Positions 1-9,914 are shown, counted from the first letter of the stretch. The stretch is DNA of 64,000 nucleotides from an uncultured Bacteroides sp. (GCA_945913015.1 CAMECH010000012.1:1-64000); one strand, 5' to 3'. Notes: a model not told the origin generated them from the sequence alone. A program made the numbers and translations.

Positions 1-53
1 CATTCGCCAAATGCTCATGCAAGCATGGCACTTGGCTCATTGCTACACGCAAA

Positions 54-90
54 AAGGACACTCCCAAATTCTCACTTGGAAAGTGTCCTT
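54..90 (-). terminator. Terminator-like hairpin downstream of lysS
   Basis: The arms AAGGACACT and AGTGTCCTT are perfect complements with an inner CCAA/TTGG pairing. Read on the minus strand the hairpin is followed by TTTTT, as in an intrinsic terminator. It lies about 135 bases past the lysS stop. Bases 1-53 hold no recognisable gene. Confidence 0.7.
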
Positions 91-125
91 GAAGTACAAA
101 ATATAAAATTGAATGTCGCACAAAA

Positions 126-188
126 CGTATTATTAAGTATTATTCCGTATTATGCGTAGCAAATTTGTAGTAAATTTGTAGTAAATCA
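126..188. repeat. Two adjacent three-copy tandem repeats 3' of lysS
   Basis: Three 10-bp units of the type CGTATTATTA (126-155) are followed directly by three 11-bp units of the type GTAGTAAATTT (156-188). They lie 37 bases past the lysS stop, between it and the terminator hairpin. Similar gene-specific arrays sit behind other genes in this window. Confidence 0.85.
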
Positions 189-225
189 CAACTTGTAATC
201 GCTGAAACCCTTGATTTTACTGGCT

Positions 226-1731
226 TTATTTGTCCAACGACTTCATCGTCGGGAACAGCAGTACATCCCTGATTGCTGCCGAGTCTGTGAGAAGCATTAC
301 CATTCTGTCAATGCCGAAGCCGATACCACCGGTTGGTGGCATGCCGTATGCAAGCGCATTGAGGAAATCCTCATCAGTGTGGTTTGCCTCTTCATCACCT
401 GCGGCAAGGAGCGCTTCCTGAGCCTCAAAACGCTGCCTCTGGTCGATTGGATCATTAAGCTCGGAGTAGGCATTTGCCATCTCGCGTCCTGTGATGAAAA
501 GTTCAAAACGTTCTGTATATTCAGGGTTGTCCGGCTTCTTCTTGGTGAGAGGTGAAATCTCAACCGGATGATCCATTACAAATGTCGGCTGGACAAGCTT
601 CTCTTCTACATACTCTTCAAAGAAAAGATTAAGGATATCGCCCTTCTTGTGGCGTTCCTCAAATTCAATATTGTGCTCCTTGGCAATTGCCTTGGCTTCC
701 TCATCAGTGTGAATATTGTTAAAGTCAACGCCTGAGTACTTCTTTACCGCGTCAACCATCGTAATTCTCTCAAACGGCTTTGAGAGGTCAATTTCAACGC
801 CGCCGTAGCTGATTACAGTTGTTCCGTTGACCTTCCTGCATACAGTTCTGTACATATTTTCAGCAAGGTCCATCATGCCGTAGTAATCTGTATATGCCTG
901 ATAAAGCTCCATCAGTGTAAATTCAGGATTGTGTCTTGTGTCAACACCTTCGTTACGGAATACCCTGCCGATTTCATAGACTCTCTCAAGTCCTCCAACG
1001 ATAAGTCTCTTGAGGTAAAGTTCAAGAGAAATTCTAAGATTTATATCCTCGTCAAGAGCATTGTAATGTGTTGTAAATGGTCTTGCCGCTGCACCGCCTG
1101 CATTGGCAACAAGCATCGGAGTCTCTACCTCAATAAAGTTCTGCTCATCAAGGAAGTTGCGGATTTCCTTGATTATTTGTGAGCGCTTTACAAATGTATC
1201 ACGGACCTCAGGATTAACAATAAGGTCAACATATCTCTGACGATAACGTGTATCTGTATCCTTTAGGCCGTGGTACTTCTCCGGAAGCACCTGAAGGCTC
1301 TTTGAAAGGAGTGTGATTTCTGATACATGTATTGATATCTCACCCTTCTGTGTGCGGAATACTTCTCCCTTGACACCTACGATATCACCTATATCAAATT
1401 TCTTAAAGTCAGCATATGGTTCTTCTCCCACGCTGTCTCTTGCAACATAAAGCTGGATATTTCCCTTGAGGTCAAGCACATTGGCAAAAGATGCCTTACC
1501 CATTACTCGCTTTGCCATAAGGCGTCCTGCGATTGACACATTTTTCCCTTCGTACTGCTCAAAGTTATCCCTGATGTCACTTGTATGCTCTGTCACATCA
1601 TATTTCATTATTGTAAACGGATTCTTTCCGTTAGCCTGCAATGTCTCAAGCTTTGTTCTGCGAACCTGAATCTGCTCATTTATATCAGGCATCTGTGTGT
1701 TCTGCGCTTTAGCGTTATTCTGCTCAGCCAC
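226..1731 (-). CDS. lysS: Lysine--tRNA ligase (class II)
   Basis: Charges tRNA-Lys with lysine in the cytoplasm. The 501-residue length is normal for bacterial LysS. An N-terminal OB-fold anticodon-binding domain (about residues 55-165) leads into the class II core. Motif 2 is seen as [15 protein letters not shown] and motif 3 as [13 protein letters not shown] near the C-terminus. The start is GTG at 1729-1731 with GAGAGG upstream. The gene follows greA by 37 bases, a pairing common in Firmicutes, so the two are probably co-transcribed. Confidence 0.97.
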   Translation of the reverse strand: MAEQNNAKAQNTQMPDINEQIQVRRTKLETLQANGKNPFTIMKYDVTEHTSDIRDNFEQYEGKNVSIAGRLMAKRVMGKASFANVLDLKGNIQLYVARDSVGEEPYADFKKFDIGDIVGVKGEVFRTQKGEISIHVSEITLLSKSLQVLPEKYHGLKDTDTRYRQRYVDLIVNPEVRDTFVKRSQIIKEIRNFLDEQNFIEVETPMLVANAGGAAARPFTTHYNALDEDINLRISLELYLKRLIVGGLERVYEIGRVFRNEGVDTRHNPEFTLMELYQAYTDYYGMMDLAENMYRTVCRKVNGTTVISYGGVEIDLSKPFERITMVDAVKKYSGVDFNNIHTDEEAKAIAKEHNIEFEERHKKGDILNLFFEEYVEEKLVQPTFVMDHPVEISPLTKKKPDNPEYTERFELFITGREMANAYSELNDPIDQRQRFEAQEALLAAGDEEANHTDEDFLNALAYGMPPTGGIGFGIDRMVMLLTDSAAIRDVLLFPTMKSLDK

Positions 1732-1754
1732 TGTTCGTTACCTCTCTTCACTAT

Positions 1755-1779
1755 TTACTGTCTGCCAATTACTGTCTGC
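1755..1779. repeat. 11-bp direct repeat spanning the greA stop
   Basis: TTACTGTCTGC occurs at 1755-1765 and again at 1769-1779. The second copy contains the greA stop codon (1769-1771) and the last codons, so the greA-lysS gap carries a copy of the end of greA. Confidence 0.8.
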
Positions 1780-2251
1780 TGATTGATATTACCTTATATT
1801 CAACCTCACCCATCTGAGTCTCAACCTTGATAACATCTCCGACTTTCTTGCCTATCAATGCAGAGCCAAGAGGAGATTCATTGGAGATTTTGTTCTTCAG
1901 GCTGTTTGCTTCTGTTGAACCAACGATTGAAAACTCAAGTTCCTCGTCAAATTCAAAGTCAAAAAGCTTTACAACACAGCCAATATTTATCTTATCGGAG
2001 TCTACTTCTGTCTCAACAACAACTTCCGCATTTTTCAGAATATTCTCGAGCTCTTCAATTCTTGCCTCAATATCACGCTGCTCATCCTTTGCTGCGTCAT
2101 ATTCTGCATTTTCTGACAAGTCGCCCTGTGCTCTTGCTTCCTTAAGCTTCTCAGCAACTTCCTGTCTTCTTACTACCTTTAATTCCTGTAACTCGTCTTC
2201 CAACTGCTTCAAACCTGTATAGGTAAGAATATTTTTTTTGCTCTCAACCAT
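1769..2251 (-). CDS. greA: Transcription elongation factor GreA
   Basis: Binds in the secondary channel of RNA polymerase and stimulates cleavage of backtracked RNA. The 160 residues match the family. The N-terminal half is the antiparallel coiled coil (about residues 10-80, with the typical EARAQGDLSENAEYDAAK segment). The C-terminal half is the FKBP-like domain, with SPLGSALIGKKVGDV near the end. It is upstream of lysS in the same direction. A 14-bp-period repeat that includes its stop codon follows it. Confidence 0.97.
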   Translation of the reverse strand: MVESKKNILTYTGLKQLEDELQELKVVRRQEVAEKLKEARAQGDLSENAEYDAAKDEQRDIEARIEELENILKNAEVVVETEVDSDKINIGCVVKLFDFEFDEELEFSIVGSTEANSLKNKISNESPLGSALIGKKVGDVIKVETQMGEVEYKVISISRQ

Positions 2252-2284
2252 GACCCCAAATCACCTTTCCTTAAAATATAAAAT

Positions 2285-2313
2285 AGTGCGGACACTACCT
2301 ATTAGTCCGCACT
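2285..2313 (-). terminator. Hairpin terminator after the ABC/pectin operon
   Basis: Perfect 9-bp arms AGTGCGGAC and GTCCGCACT with an 11-base loop. On the minus strand the hairpin is followed by the AU-rich ATTTTATATTTT. It separates the pectin operon (stop 2411) from greA (start 2251). Confidence 0.7.
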
Positions 2314-2354
2314 ATTATAAACTACAAAGCCCTTAATGTCAATATTTTTCAACA

Positions 2355-2422
2355 TCAGCTCAGTATTCAGCTCAGTATTATCCCGACACCGGCTTCGTAT
2401 TATGTCAGCATCAGCTCTGTAT
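2355..2422. repeat. 12-bp repeats copying the ABC gene's last codons and stop
   Basis: TCAGCTCAGTAT is repeated in perfect tandem at 2355-2366 and 2367-2378. TCAGCTCTGTAT (11 of 12) is at 2411-2422, where it encodes the last three residues and the stop of the ABC gene. The downstream copies therefore look like duplicates of the gene end. Confidence 0.85.
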
Positions 2423-4216
2423 CATCTTCATCTTGTAGAACTCACCCTTTAATTCCATAAGCTCATCAAATGTTCCGTACTCTACACAGCGTCCGCCGTC
2501 GATTACCGCTATCTTATCGGCATCCCTTATTGTTGACAGACGGTGGGCAACGATAAATGTTGTCCTGTCCTTCGTAAGATTGCCGATTGCCTCCTGAATA
2601 AGCTTCTCCGAAATGCTGTCAAGGGCTGAAGTTGCCTCATCAAGCACGATTACATGCGGATTTCTTATCAGTGCACGCGCTATTGAAACACGCTGGCGCT
2701 GCCCGCCGGAGAGAGTTCCTCCATGCTCACCGACAACCGTATCAACTCCGTTAGGAAGTGAATCAACAAGCTCGGCAAGGTTAGCAGCCTCAATAACCTC
2801 ACGAAGTTTTTCGTCACTAACACCTTCCTGACCATATGTGATATTCTCACGTATTGTACCCGAGAAAAGAATTGATGTCTGTGGCACAACCGCTAAGTAT
2901 TTGCGGTATGTCCTCAAATCAATCTGCGAAATATCCTCGCCGTCTATCGTAAGCCTTCCGCCCGTCGGCAGATTGAATCCGATTACAAGGTTGAGAATTG
3001 TTGACTTACCTGCACCCGATTCGCCTACCAGTGCGATTGTCTCGCCTTTTTTAACCTTCAGGTCAAGGCCGTTAAGCACGTCATGGTCTGCATTATGATA
3101 TCTGAAATGTATGTCTTTGAATTCAAATTCGCCCTGCACTGCCGGCAAAGGCTTCTTTCCTTCATTTTCCTCAACATCATCAGCCAGCAGTACTTCACCG
3201 ATTGAGTTTACGGATTCAATTCCCTTGGCAATCGTAGGAATAAGTGTAACAAGTGCCGAAACCTGATTTACAATAGTCGTGAAATAACTCTGGTAAAGTG
3301 TTATATCACCAACCATGATTTTGCCGCTGAGTGCAAGCCATCCGGTAAATACGAGACAGACAATCTGAAATACCTGGAATATAGCCCAGCCTACCGAGCC
3401 GAACAGGGACTGGATAATGTCAAGTCTGTAACCCTTCTCGGCAACAGCAAAAAGCTGTCCGCTCATTTTCTTTACTTCTTCGTCCTCAAGTGCATGTGCT
3501 CTTGTCACAGGAATCAGCTCAACCATTTCCATTACACGGGCTGACGTCTCTTCCATCTCTTTACGGAATTCCGTATTGCGCTTTTTCATTACATTTCTGA
3601 AAGCAACCATCGTAAGCGCTGCAACCGGCGTAGTAAGCAGGAAGAATACAAACACGACCATGCTCTTTGAAATAGTTACCGCAAGAGCTATACCTACATT
3701 CAGTGCTATGTTAAGTATGCTGAGAAACATCTGTGTAGACAGCGTTTCAACGCCCTCAACATCACGCATAATCTTTGACTGCAGGCGGCCCGACTGTGTC
3801 TCTGTATGATATGCAATAGAAAGCTGCTGCAGCTTCTGCACAAGCGCCTTTCTAAGTCCCGTTTCACAGTATCTTGTTGCAAGGCTCTTATACCTTATAT
3901 AGCCGTAGTTCATCGGTATATTAAGTGCAATAAGAAATACCATAATCAGCCCATAGATTATCATATTGCGCCAGCAGTCAGCATCTCCGATTGTAACCTC
4001 ATTAATGATATTGGCCGTGATAATCGGAAGTACCCATACCGGACTGTGTTTAATAAAGAAGAATACTATCGCAAGAAAAAATTTATTATAGTTCCCTCTG
4101 TAAAGTCCCAGCAAAATCTTTATCGGGTGTCCTTCATTTTTCTTGTAGCACTCAATGAACCAGTCTTCGACCTTTTTTCCTTTTGGTCCTTTCATATTCA
4201 GCGTAAACATCTTCAA
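2411..4216 (-). CDS. ABC transporter, exporter-type half transporter (permease + ATPase)
   Basis: The 601 residues have the layout of an exporter-type half transporter. About six membrane segments (residues 45-320) are followed by one ATPase domain. Walker A is GESGAGKST, the signature is LSGGQ, Walker B is VIVLDEATSALD and the switch histidine is in VAHR, so the ATPase site looks intact and the protein could act as a homodimer. About 45 charged residues precede the first membrane helix. It starts 35 bases after the GH28 stop and is the last gene of the pectin operon, so a role with pectin sugars is inferred, but the substrate is not visible. Confidence 0.9.
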   Translation of the reverse strand: MKMFTLNMKGPKGKKVEDWFIECYKKNEGHPIKILLGLYRGNYNKFFLAIVFFFIKHSPVWVLPIITANIINEVTIGDADCWRNMIIYGLIMVFLIALNIPMNYGYIRYKSLATRYCETGLRKALVQKLQQLSIAYHTETQSGRLQSKIMRDVEGVETLSTQMFLSILNIALNVGIALAVTISKSMVVFVFFLLTTPVAALTMVAFRNVMKKRNTEFRKEMEETSARVMEMVELIPVTRAHALEDEEVKKMSGQLFAVAEKGYRLDIIQSLFGSVGWAIFQVFQIVCLVFTGWLALSGKIMVGDITLYQSYFTTIVNQVSALVTLIPTIAKGIESVNSIGEVLLADDVEENEGKKPLPAVQGEFEFKDIHFRYHNADHDVLNGLDLKVKKGETIALVGESGAGKSTILNLVIGFNLPTGGRLTIDGEDISQIDLRTYRKYLAVVPQTSILFSGTIRENITYGQEGVSDEKLREVIEAANLAELVDSLPNGVDTVVGEHGGTLSGGQRQRVSIARALIRNPHVIVLDEATSALDSISEKLIQEAIGNLTKDRTTFIVAHRLSTIRDADKIAVIDGGRCVEYGTFDELMELKGEFYKMKMIQS

Positions 4217-4251
4217 ACCTTCTTTTTTGTTTATTAAATTGCAATTTAATA

Positions 4252-5808
4252 TTACTTATTTATGATTGAATCTGCATTTTTGGCAACTATCGGTTCACCT
4301 TCGCAGCCCTCAACCTTTACATTATCAAGGATAAGTTCTTTGATATTGCTTACAATAATTCCGCTTCTGCATGATTCCTTACATGCAAGCATCATTGCCG
4401 CAACACCGGATTTTGCATCAGCAGCATAGCTTATCTCTACATTTTCAAATGTCAGACGCTCTATCTTGCTTTCAGGCAGTCCGCAGATGTAAGCGCCTGC
4501 CACATGACAGTTCTTTGCATTTATATTTTTAAATGTAAGACGTTTGATTGCAGGTGTTCTGTCGTCAACCGGAAGCTCCTTGTCAGTTCCCACATATTCT
4601 GTCTTTCCGTCAGGGTCACAGAAATAGAAACTGTTTACAACAAATGGAGTCATTACATTGTCCATGTCAATATTCTCAAATGAAATATCATCAAGCACTG
4701 AATCCTTACCACGTCCACGGCGTGTTTTAACACGGAGTCCGCGGTCTGTGTTCATAAAGAGGCAGTCCTTTATGTGAACATTTTTTACACCGGCTGCTAT
4801 TTCGCTTCCCACAGTAACTGCACCGTGTCCGTCACGCATGCAGCACTGACGCACCTCCATATCCGATGTCGGAAGCTTGAACTTTCTTCCCATGTAAATC
4901 TTGCCTGATTTAATTGCAATGCAGTCATCGCCAACTGAAATATATGTACCAAGCACCTTTACATCTGTACATGATTCAGGGTCAAGTCCGTCTGTGTTAT
5001 GTGAATTTGCCGGATTTTTAATCTTTACATCAATAAACTTCAGATGTTCGCTGAAATACGGATGCAGCGTCCATGATGGTGAATTCTGCACCGTAATTCC
5101 ATGCATTGTAACATTCTTGCAGTGGTTGATAAAGAAAAGTCTTGGACGCCATGCTATATTGCGCACCTTTACGTTATGCCACCAGTTATCAAAACCTGCA
5201 TTGCCTTCAATTACGCCCTCACCTGTAATCACCACATTTTCAACATTAATTCCGCACACAATTGCAGAAAAGCAGTCAAGCGGATTGCCTTCCCATGAAC
5301 CTAAGTTATATTCGCATGACTCGTCATAGCTCTCTATTACGCCCGGAAGTATAGGGAACTTTTCCCTCTCCGTAAATGCAGAAAGCACTGCTCCCTTAGC
5401 AAGCTCCAGCGTAATATCGCTCTTTAAGAAAATACTTGAAATTCTGTACTCTCCCGCAGGCACAAGGATGCGTCCTGCCTTTGGACACGCCATAATCGCA
5501 CACTGGATTGCATTGGTATCATCATGCTCACCGTTGCCATATGCACCAAAATCGCGTACATTAAGTGTGACAAATTCATAATCTGTTTTCACTTTTACCG
5601 GTGCGATTTCAACACCATCATAAACTGCACTGATTACATATTCCGTGTCCGGCTTAAGATTGTAAAGTGATGTGATAACCTTGTCACTTTCCATAAACTT
5701 CTCGCCGTTTACATATATGTCATACTTTTTTTCCGAATAATATTTACCGGAATCTGTAAGTTCAACAACAACACTTCTTCCTGTCTTTATTACAACCTGT
5801 AACTCCAT
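4252..5808 (-). CDS. Glycoside hydrolase family 28 (polygalacturonase family), cytoplasmic
   Basis: Hydrolyses galacturonan-type pectin chains. The 518 residues begin with a short beta-rich, fibronectin III-like domain (about 1-78) followed by a right-handed beta-helix. GH28 motifs are all present: NTDG in NTDGLDPESC, the paired aspartates in GDDCIAIKSG, GHG in GHGAVTVGSE, and a R-x-K-T motif in GLRVKTRRGRG. There is no signal peptide, so it should act on imported oligomers, more like an exo-enzyme than a secreted depolymerase (inference). A good AGGAGG precedes the ATG. It lies 43 bases after the GH105 gene in the same operon. Confidence 0.93.
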   Translation of the reverse strand: MELQVVIKTGRSVVVELTDSGKYYSEKKYDIYVNGEKFMESDKVITSLYNLKPDTEYVISAVYDGVEIAPVKVKTDYEFVTLNVRDFGAYGNGEHDDTNAIQCAIMACPKAGRILVPAGEYRISSIFLKSDITLELAKGAVLSAFTEREKFPILPGVIESYDESCEYNLGSWEGNPLDCFSAIVCGINVENVVITGEGVIEGNAGFDNWWHNVKVRNIAWRPRLFFINHCKNVTMHGITVQNSPSWTLHPYFSEHLKFIDVKIKNPANSHNTDGLDPESCTDVKVLGTYISVGDDCIAIKSGKIYMGRKFKLPTSDMEVRQCCMRDGHGAVTVGSEIAAGVKNVHIKDCLFMNTDRGLRVKTRRGRGKDSVLDDISFENIDMDNVMTPFVVNSFYFCDPDGKTEYVGTDKELPVDDRTPAIKRLTFKNINAKNCHVAGAYICGLPESKIERLTFENVEISYAADAKSGVAAMMLACKESCRSGIIVSNIKELILDNVKVEGCEGEPIVAKNADSIINK

Positions 5809-5851
5809 TCAAAGCCTCCTGTTTATTATATACTAATTATTAATTCAAGAT

Positions 5852-6976
5852 TTAATTTCTTAGCATTTCTGAATATGCCATTATAAATGGTCCGACGCCC
5901 TTGTGGTCATCATATACAACCGGCTCGCTGAAATAATACTTCAGGCTTCCGTCTCTCTTTTCCTTACCGCCAAGTCCTGCAACCGAGCATATTCCGCCAA
6001 GCTTAAGCTCGCCATCTTTTTCTTCTATCCTTGTATCAGCCAGTGTGTTAAAAATACGTTCTGCATTTTCCTGATACTTTTCTGCAAGTATAACCTTCAT
6101 TCTGCATGCCTTAAGCATCGCATATGCAATCATTGCGGAGCCTGATGTCTCAAGATAATTTTCTGTTACATCGGCACGGTCAACTACCTGATAGAAAAGC
6201 CCTGTTTCTTTATCCTGATACTTAAGAATTCCTTTCAAAGCCTCTTTAAACAACACCTTAAGGTCATCATAGTATTCATATACGCTCTGGTCGATTGCCT
6301 CGAGGCACTCAATAAGCGCAAGCATATACCAGCCCATTGCACGAAGCCAGAAATTCGGTGACAGTCCGGTTTCTTTATCAGCCCAGTACATCTGCCTGCT
6401 CTCATCATATGCATGGTAATAAAGCTGCTTCTCTTCGTTAAATAGATTTTTACGCACAAGCTTGAACTGGCTTATAATATCATTGTAATGTTCCTTACCG
6501 CCAAATCTTGTCTCATACATCATATAAAACATCTGTCCCATATAGAGTCCGTCAAGCCAAACCTGATTAGGATAAATATTTTTGTGCCAGAAATTGCCCT
6601 CATTTGTTCTTGGCTGATTTCTTAACTGGTTCATGATATTCTCAATTGCATTGCGGTATTTCTCTTCCCCGGTCTCATCATAGGCAAAGAACAAAACTGT
6701 TCCGGTGCTTACATTGTCAATATTGTAATCTTCCTGCTTATAGAAATTAATCGTTCCGTCTTCATTAATATATTTCTTTAAATACTCAAGAATAAACTCC
6801 TTATACTTACTCTCACCGGTCACCTTATACATCATTTCAGCGCCTTTGAGTACGCATCCATCCTCATAATTCCACTTGTCTACCTTAGCACTCTTAAATC
6901 TCTTAAGGTATCCGTCAATAAATTTCTCAACTTTTTCGTTCTTCAACTCTGTTGCCCTCCTTAAATTTTCAGCCAT
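5852..6976 (-). CDS. GH105 unsaturated rhamnogalacturonyl hydrolase (YteR/RhiN family)
   Basis: Removes the unsaturated uronic acid that pectin or rhamnogalacturonan lyases leave at the non-reducing end. The 374 residues match the (alpha/alpha)6-barrel family. Family-typical segments are VWLDGLYMGQMFYM, NFWLRAMGWYMLALIECL and TSGSAMIAYAMLKACR. No signal peptide is present. It starts 3 bases after the stop of the ankyrin-GH43 gene (TAA CTA ATG), so the two are probably translated together. The expected substrate is an imported unsaturated disaccharide. Confidence 0.93.
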   Translation of the reverse strand: MAENLRRATELKNEKVEKFIDGYLKRFKSAKVDKWNYEDGCVLKGAEMMYKVTGESKYKEFILEYLKKYINEDGTINFYKQEDYNIDNVSTGTVLFFAYDETGEEKYRNAIENIMNQLRNQPRTNEGNFWHKNIYPNQVWLDGLYMGQMFYMMYETRFGGKEHYNDIISQFKLVRKNLFNEEKQLYYHAYDESRQMYWADKETGLSPNFWLRAMGWYMLALIECLEAIDQSVYEYYDDLKVLFKEALKGILKYQDKETGLFYQVVDRADVTENYLETSGSAMIAYAMLKACRMKVILAEKYQENAERIFNTLADTRIEEKDGELKLGGICSVAGLGGKEKRDGSLKYYFSEPVVYDDHKGVGPFIMAYSEMLRN

Positions 6977-6979
6977 TAG

Positions 6980-8920
6980 TTATCTTGCCATATAATGAAA
7001 ATAATCAAATTCCGCCGTATACGTATATTTTTCTCCACCATACGCATACATTCCAATCATTGCGCCCGTAAAGCGCTTGCCCTTCTTAAGGCCTTCATCA
7101 CACAGATAATAGACATTATCAAGTGTTACAAAATGTATATAATTCTCACCGTCATAGCTGTAATAAAAGCTGCGTTTCAAATAATTGGTTGCGATTTTAA
7201 AATAAATATACCGCTGCTTTGTGTCAATCTCTACTCCGTCACACGCAATATCTTCCTCATCGATATGTTGTGTTACATTGATTTTCATCACATATGAAGG
7301 TGATTTATCATCATCCTGTGCCGAAGCTTCCATAAAAATGCCGAACTTCAGAAATGTATTTTCATCATAGTAACATGTCATCCCTGCATTCTGCCCCGGA
7401 GCCATAGGATTAATACGCATCTTGCATTCCGCATCAAATCTGAAATGCTGCTGGCGCCTCAATACAATATTGCGGGCCTCCATGCTGCTCAAATCGTGCT
7501 CACTCCCCTTTATTTTGAGGAAGCTGCCCGAAATGTCAATTCCGTCATTCTCAGGCGTTCTTGGGAACATCCACTGCGTATCAAGATATGTATTGGAGAA
7601 ATCGTCTTTCAACATCTCCTCGTATACACACTCCGGCAAATCCGGCTTAACCTGAAGCGTTCCCGGTCCATTCAGATTATTGACTATCGGCCAGCCGTCA
7701 GCTGTCCATGTAATCGGGTCCAATGCCGTCTCTCTTCCAAGCATGCTGTAACCGCCGCCAATCATTCTTCCGCACAGATACACCATATACCACTGTCCGT
7801 TCTGCGTCCGGACAGGCTTACCATGCCCGCATCGCTGTATTGCTGCGCCTGCATCAGTCTGACGCATTATCGGATTATACGGACACGCTTCATAATTGCC
7901 CATAAGCTCGCGTGAGCGTGCAACCGTGATGCGATGTCCCGGACCCGTTCCGCCCTCTGCCTGAAACAGATAATAGTAACCATCCTTCTTTAGAATATGC
8001 GGTCCCTCCGGTGCTCTTTTGTTGCTGCCGTAATACAAAAGCTTTGCCGGTGAAATCTGCTTTGTAGCATCCTTGCTAAGTTCAAATATCCTTGCTCCCC
8101 TGTTAAGAAGCATATATCTTCTTCCGTCGTCATCATTAAATATTGACGGGTCAATTCCATCTTCATCTATGATTGCAGGTCTGCTGTACGGTCCCTCCGG
8201 TCTCTCACTTGAGACCACAATCTGCTTTCTGTATACAGTTCCCGTATCATTCAGCCTGTATGTTGCCGTTATGTAAAAACGCCCTTCATAATATGAAATA
8301 TCCGGAGCCCAATATCCTCTTCCGCCTTCAAGTCCGTCAATCATGGCCCATTCAGGATTGGTAATGGCATGTCCGATAATCTCCCAATGCACAAGGTCCT
8401 TTGAATGTGAAACTGGAATACACGGGAAGTAAATAAATGAAGAATTAACCATATAATAATCTTCACCGACCCTGACAACAGACGGGTCAGGGAAAAATCC
8501 CGTACGTATCGGATTACGGTACATTCCGCTTATCGGTGCGCCTGTGAGAGATTCATAGAAACTTTCTATATCCATAAATTTGTTGTCATGTGCTATATCA
8601 TAAGGAGTCACAAGATTAAAATCTCCCTCAAGCGGCGACATTCCAACTTTTTCCACAAGATATTTAACACATTTCAGGCTTCCGGACATTGTTGCGTAAT
8701 GCAGGATATTACGATGGTCTCTGTCAACCAGATCCATGCTTGCCATCGAATACTCAACAATATACTTCAAAATCTGTTCATTGCCCATTTTGGCTGCAAG
8801 AAATGCCATTGCAACACCATGTTCATCCTCCTGATGAATCGCCTTCGGATCTTCCTGAAGTATTTTCTTTATCTGTGCAAAATTTTCCAGGTAAATTGCA
8901 TTTTCAAGTTGATTAATCAA
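6980..8920 (-). CDS. Ankyrin-repeat / GH43 fusion protein
   Basis: The 646 residues join two modules. Residues about 1-130 form three to four ankyrin-type repeats (for example HRNILHYATMSGSLKCVKYL). From about 138 a GH43 five-bladed propeller follows, with the three expected acids in FPDPSVVR, DGIDPSIF and APEGPHI. A C-terminal beta-sandwich from about residue 440 (LKDDFSNTYLDTQW) resembles the concanavalin-like domain of GH43 beta-xylosidases. No signal peptide is seen. The start is TTG at 8918-8920 with GAGGAAAAA in front. GH43 enzymes act on arabinose or xylose side chains; the exact sugar cannot be told here. Confidence 0.9.
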   Translation of the reverse strand: MINQLENAIYLENFAQIKKILQEDPKAIHQEDEHGVAMAFLAAKMGNEQILKYIVEYSMASMDLVDRDHRNILHYATMSGSLKCVKYLVEKVGMSPLEGDFNLVTPYDIAHDNKFMDIESFYESLTGAPISGMYRNPIRTGFFPDPSVVRVGEDYYMVNSSFIYFPCIPVSHSKDLVHWEIIGHAITNPEWAMIDGLEGGRGYWAPDISYYEGRFYITATYRLNDTGTVYRKQIVVSSERPEGPYSRPAIIDEDGIDPSIFNDDDGRRYMLLNRGARIFELSKDATKQISPAKLLYYGSNKRAPEGPHILKKDGYYYLFQAEGGTGPGHRITVARSRELMGNYEACPYNPIMRQTDAGAAIQRCGHGKPVRTQNGQWYMVYLCGRMIGGGYSMLGRETALDPITWTADGWPIVNNLNGPGTLQVKPDLPECVYEEMLKDDFSNTYLDTQWMFPRTPENDGIDISGSFLKIKGSEHDLSSMEARNIVLRRQQHFRFDAECKMRINPMAPGQNAGMTCYYDENTFLKFGIFMEASAQDDDKSPSYVMKINVTQHIDEEDIACDGVEIDTKQRYIYFKIATNYLKRSFYYSYDGENYIHFVTLDNVYYLCDEGLKKGKRFTGAMIGMYAYGGEKYTYTAEFDYFHYMAR

Positions 8921-9002
8921 TTTTTCCTCAGCTTTCCATAAGACTATCTCAAATATTACTATTTCAATAGCTTATCAACAATTTCAATGGTTCACATACA
9001 AA

Positions 9003-9024
9003 CTTAATCAATCCTTAATCAATC
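9003..9024. repeat. Perfect 11-bp tandem repeat at the CE12 gene stop
   Basis: CTTAATCAATC occurs at 9003-9013 and 9014-9024. The second copy holds the stop codon (9015-9017) and the last codons of the esterase gene; the first is a copy directly downstream. Confidence 0.85.
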
Positions 9025-9740
9025 AGCAGTGCCGGATCTTCGTAATCACTGTCAGGTTCAATAAGCAGGTCGGCATATATTCCGCCAAGCTTTTCAAGCC
9101 CTTCTGCAATCAGCTTACCAAAACGGAATGCCCCCTCATACTGCAAATGTGTATCATCCTCTTTCCCCTCCGGAAAATGCGGATATATCCCCGCTTCCAC
9201 ATGCATAAACCACTTTCTGGTTGCTTCATCACCATATTGCTCAATAAGCGCCTTGCTTGCAGTACACAAATCAATTACCGGCACATTTTCTCTCTTCCCC
9301 AAATCAATCATCGCCTGCGGATAATCCTTATGTGTCCCCTCTACAAGAGTCTTTCCGTCAGCATTAAACTTTCTTCTGTATAACGGAGTAATCAGAACCG
9401 GATGTGCCCCATGCTGTCTTGCAACATCAATAAATTTCTTAAGATTTTCCTGGTATGAGCCGTAACTTTCAGTATATCTTGCCGGATCCTGAATTTTCTC
9501 GTCATTGTGTCCAAACTGAATAAATAAGAAATCGCCTTCGCCAATTCTCTTTTCTATTGCCGCCAGTCTGTTTTCATCAATAAAACTTTTTGTACTTCTG
9601 CCGTTCTGTGCATAATTTTCAATTCTTATGCTCTGCTTAATAAACAAAGAAAAAGCCTGTCCAATCCCCGTCTGTGGAAAACTGGTATAGTTATTTTGCT
9701 TTACCGTTGAATCTCCTGCCCAAAAAATTCTTGTCTCCAT
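9015..9740 (-). CDS. Rhamnogalacturonan acetylesterase-type SGNH hydrolase (CE12-like)
   Basis: Removes acetyl groups from pectin fragments so that the hydrolases can act. SGNH blocks are visible: AGDST near the N-terminus (catalytic serine), NGRSTKSF, GHND in IQFGHNDEK, and DDTHLQ near the C-terminus (catalytic Asp and His). The start at 9740 was chosen because GGAG lies 6 bases before it and the product then begins METRIFWAGDST, as in the family. An in-frame ATG at 9779 would add 13 residues but lacks a clear ribosome site. It is the first enzyme gene of the operon, 94 bases ahead of the GH43 gene. Confidence 0.88.
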   Translation of the reverse strand: METRIFWAGDSTVKQNNYTSFPQTGIGQAFSLFIKQSIRIENYAQNGRSTKSFIDENRLAAIEKRIGEGDFLFIQFGHNDEKIQDPARYTESYGSYQENLKKFIDVARQHGAHPVLITPLYRRKFNADGKTLVEGTHKDYPQAMIDLGKRENVPVIDLCTASKALIEQYGDEATRKWFMHVEAGIYPHFPEGKEDDTHLQYEGAFRFGKLIAEGLEKLGGIYADLLIEPDSDYEDPALLID

Positions 9741-9914
9741 TGCATTCTCCATTCCTGACATATAAATACTGATTTGCATTAACTTCCAATTTATATATTA
9801 CTACACTTTTTCCTTTATTTCTACCTTTATCAGTCAAATATAATGCTATTTTACTGAAAGTTTGCGCCAAGTATTGCATTTTTAATAAATGTTTTTAATA
9901 AATATAAAAAATAA

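Noticed and set aside
9741-9779. The upstream ATG at 9779 as start of the CE12 gene
   Set aside because: No ribosome site, whereas the ATG at 9740 has GGAG at good distance and gives the family's usual N-terminus.
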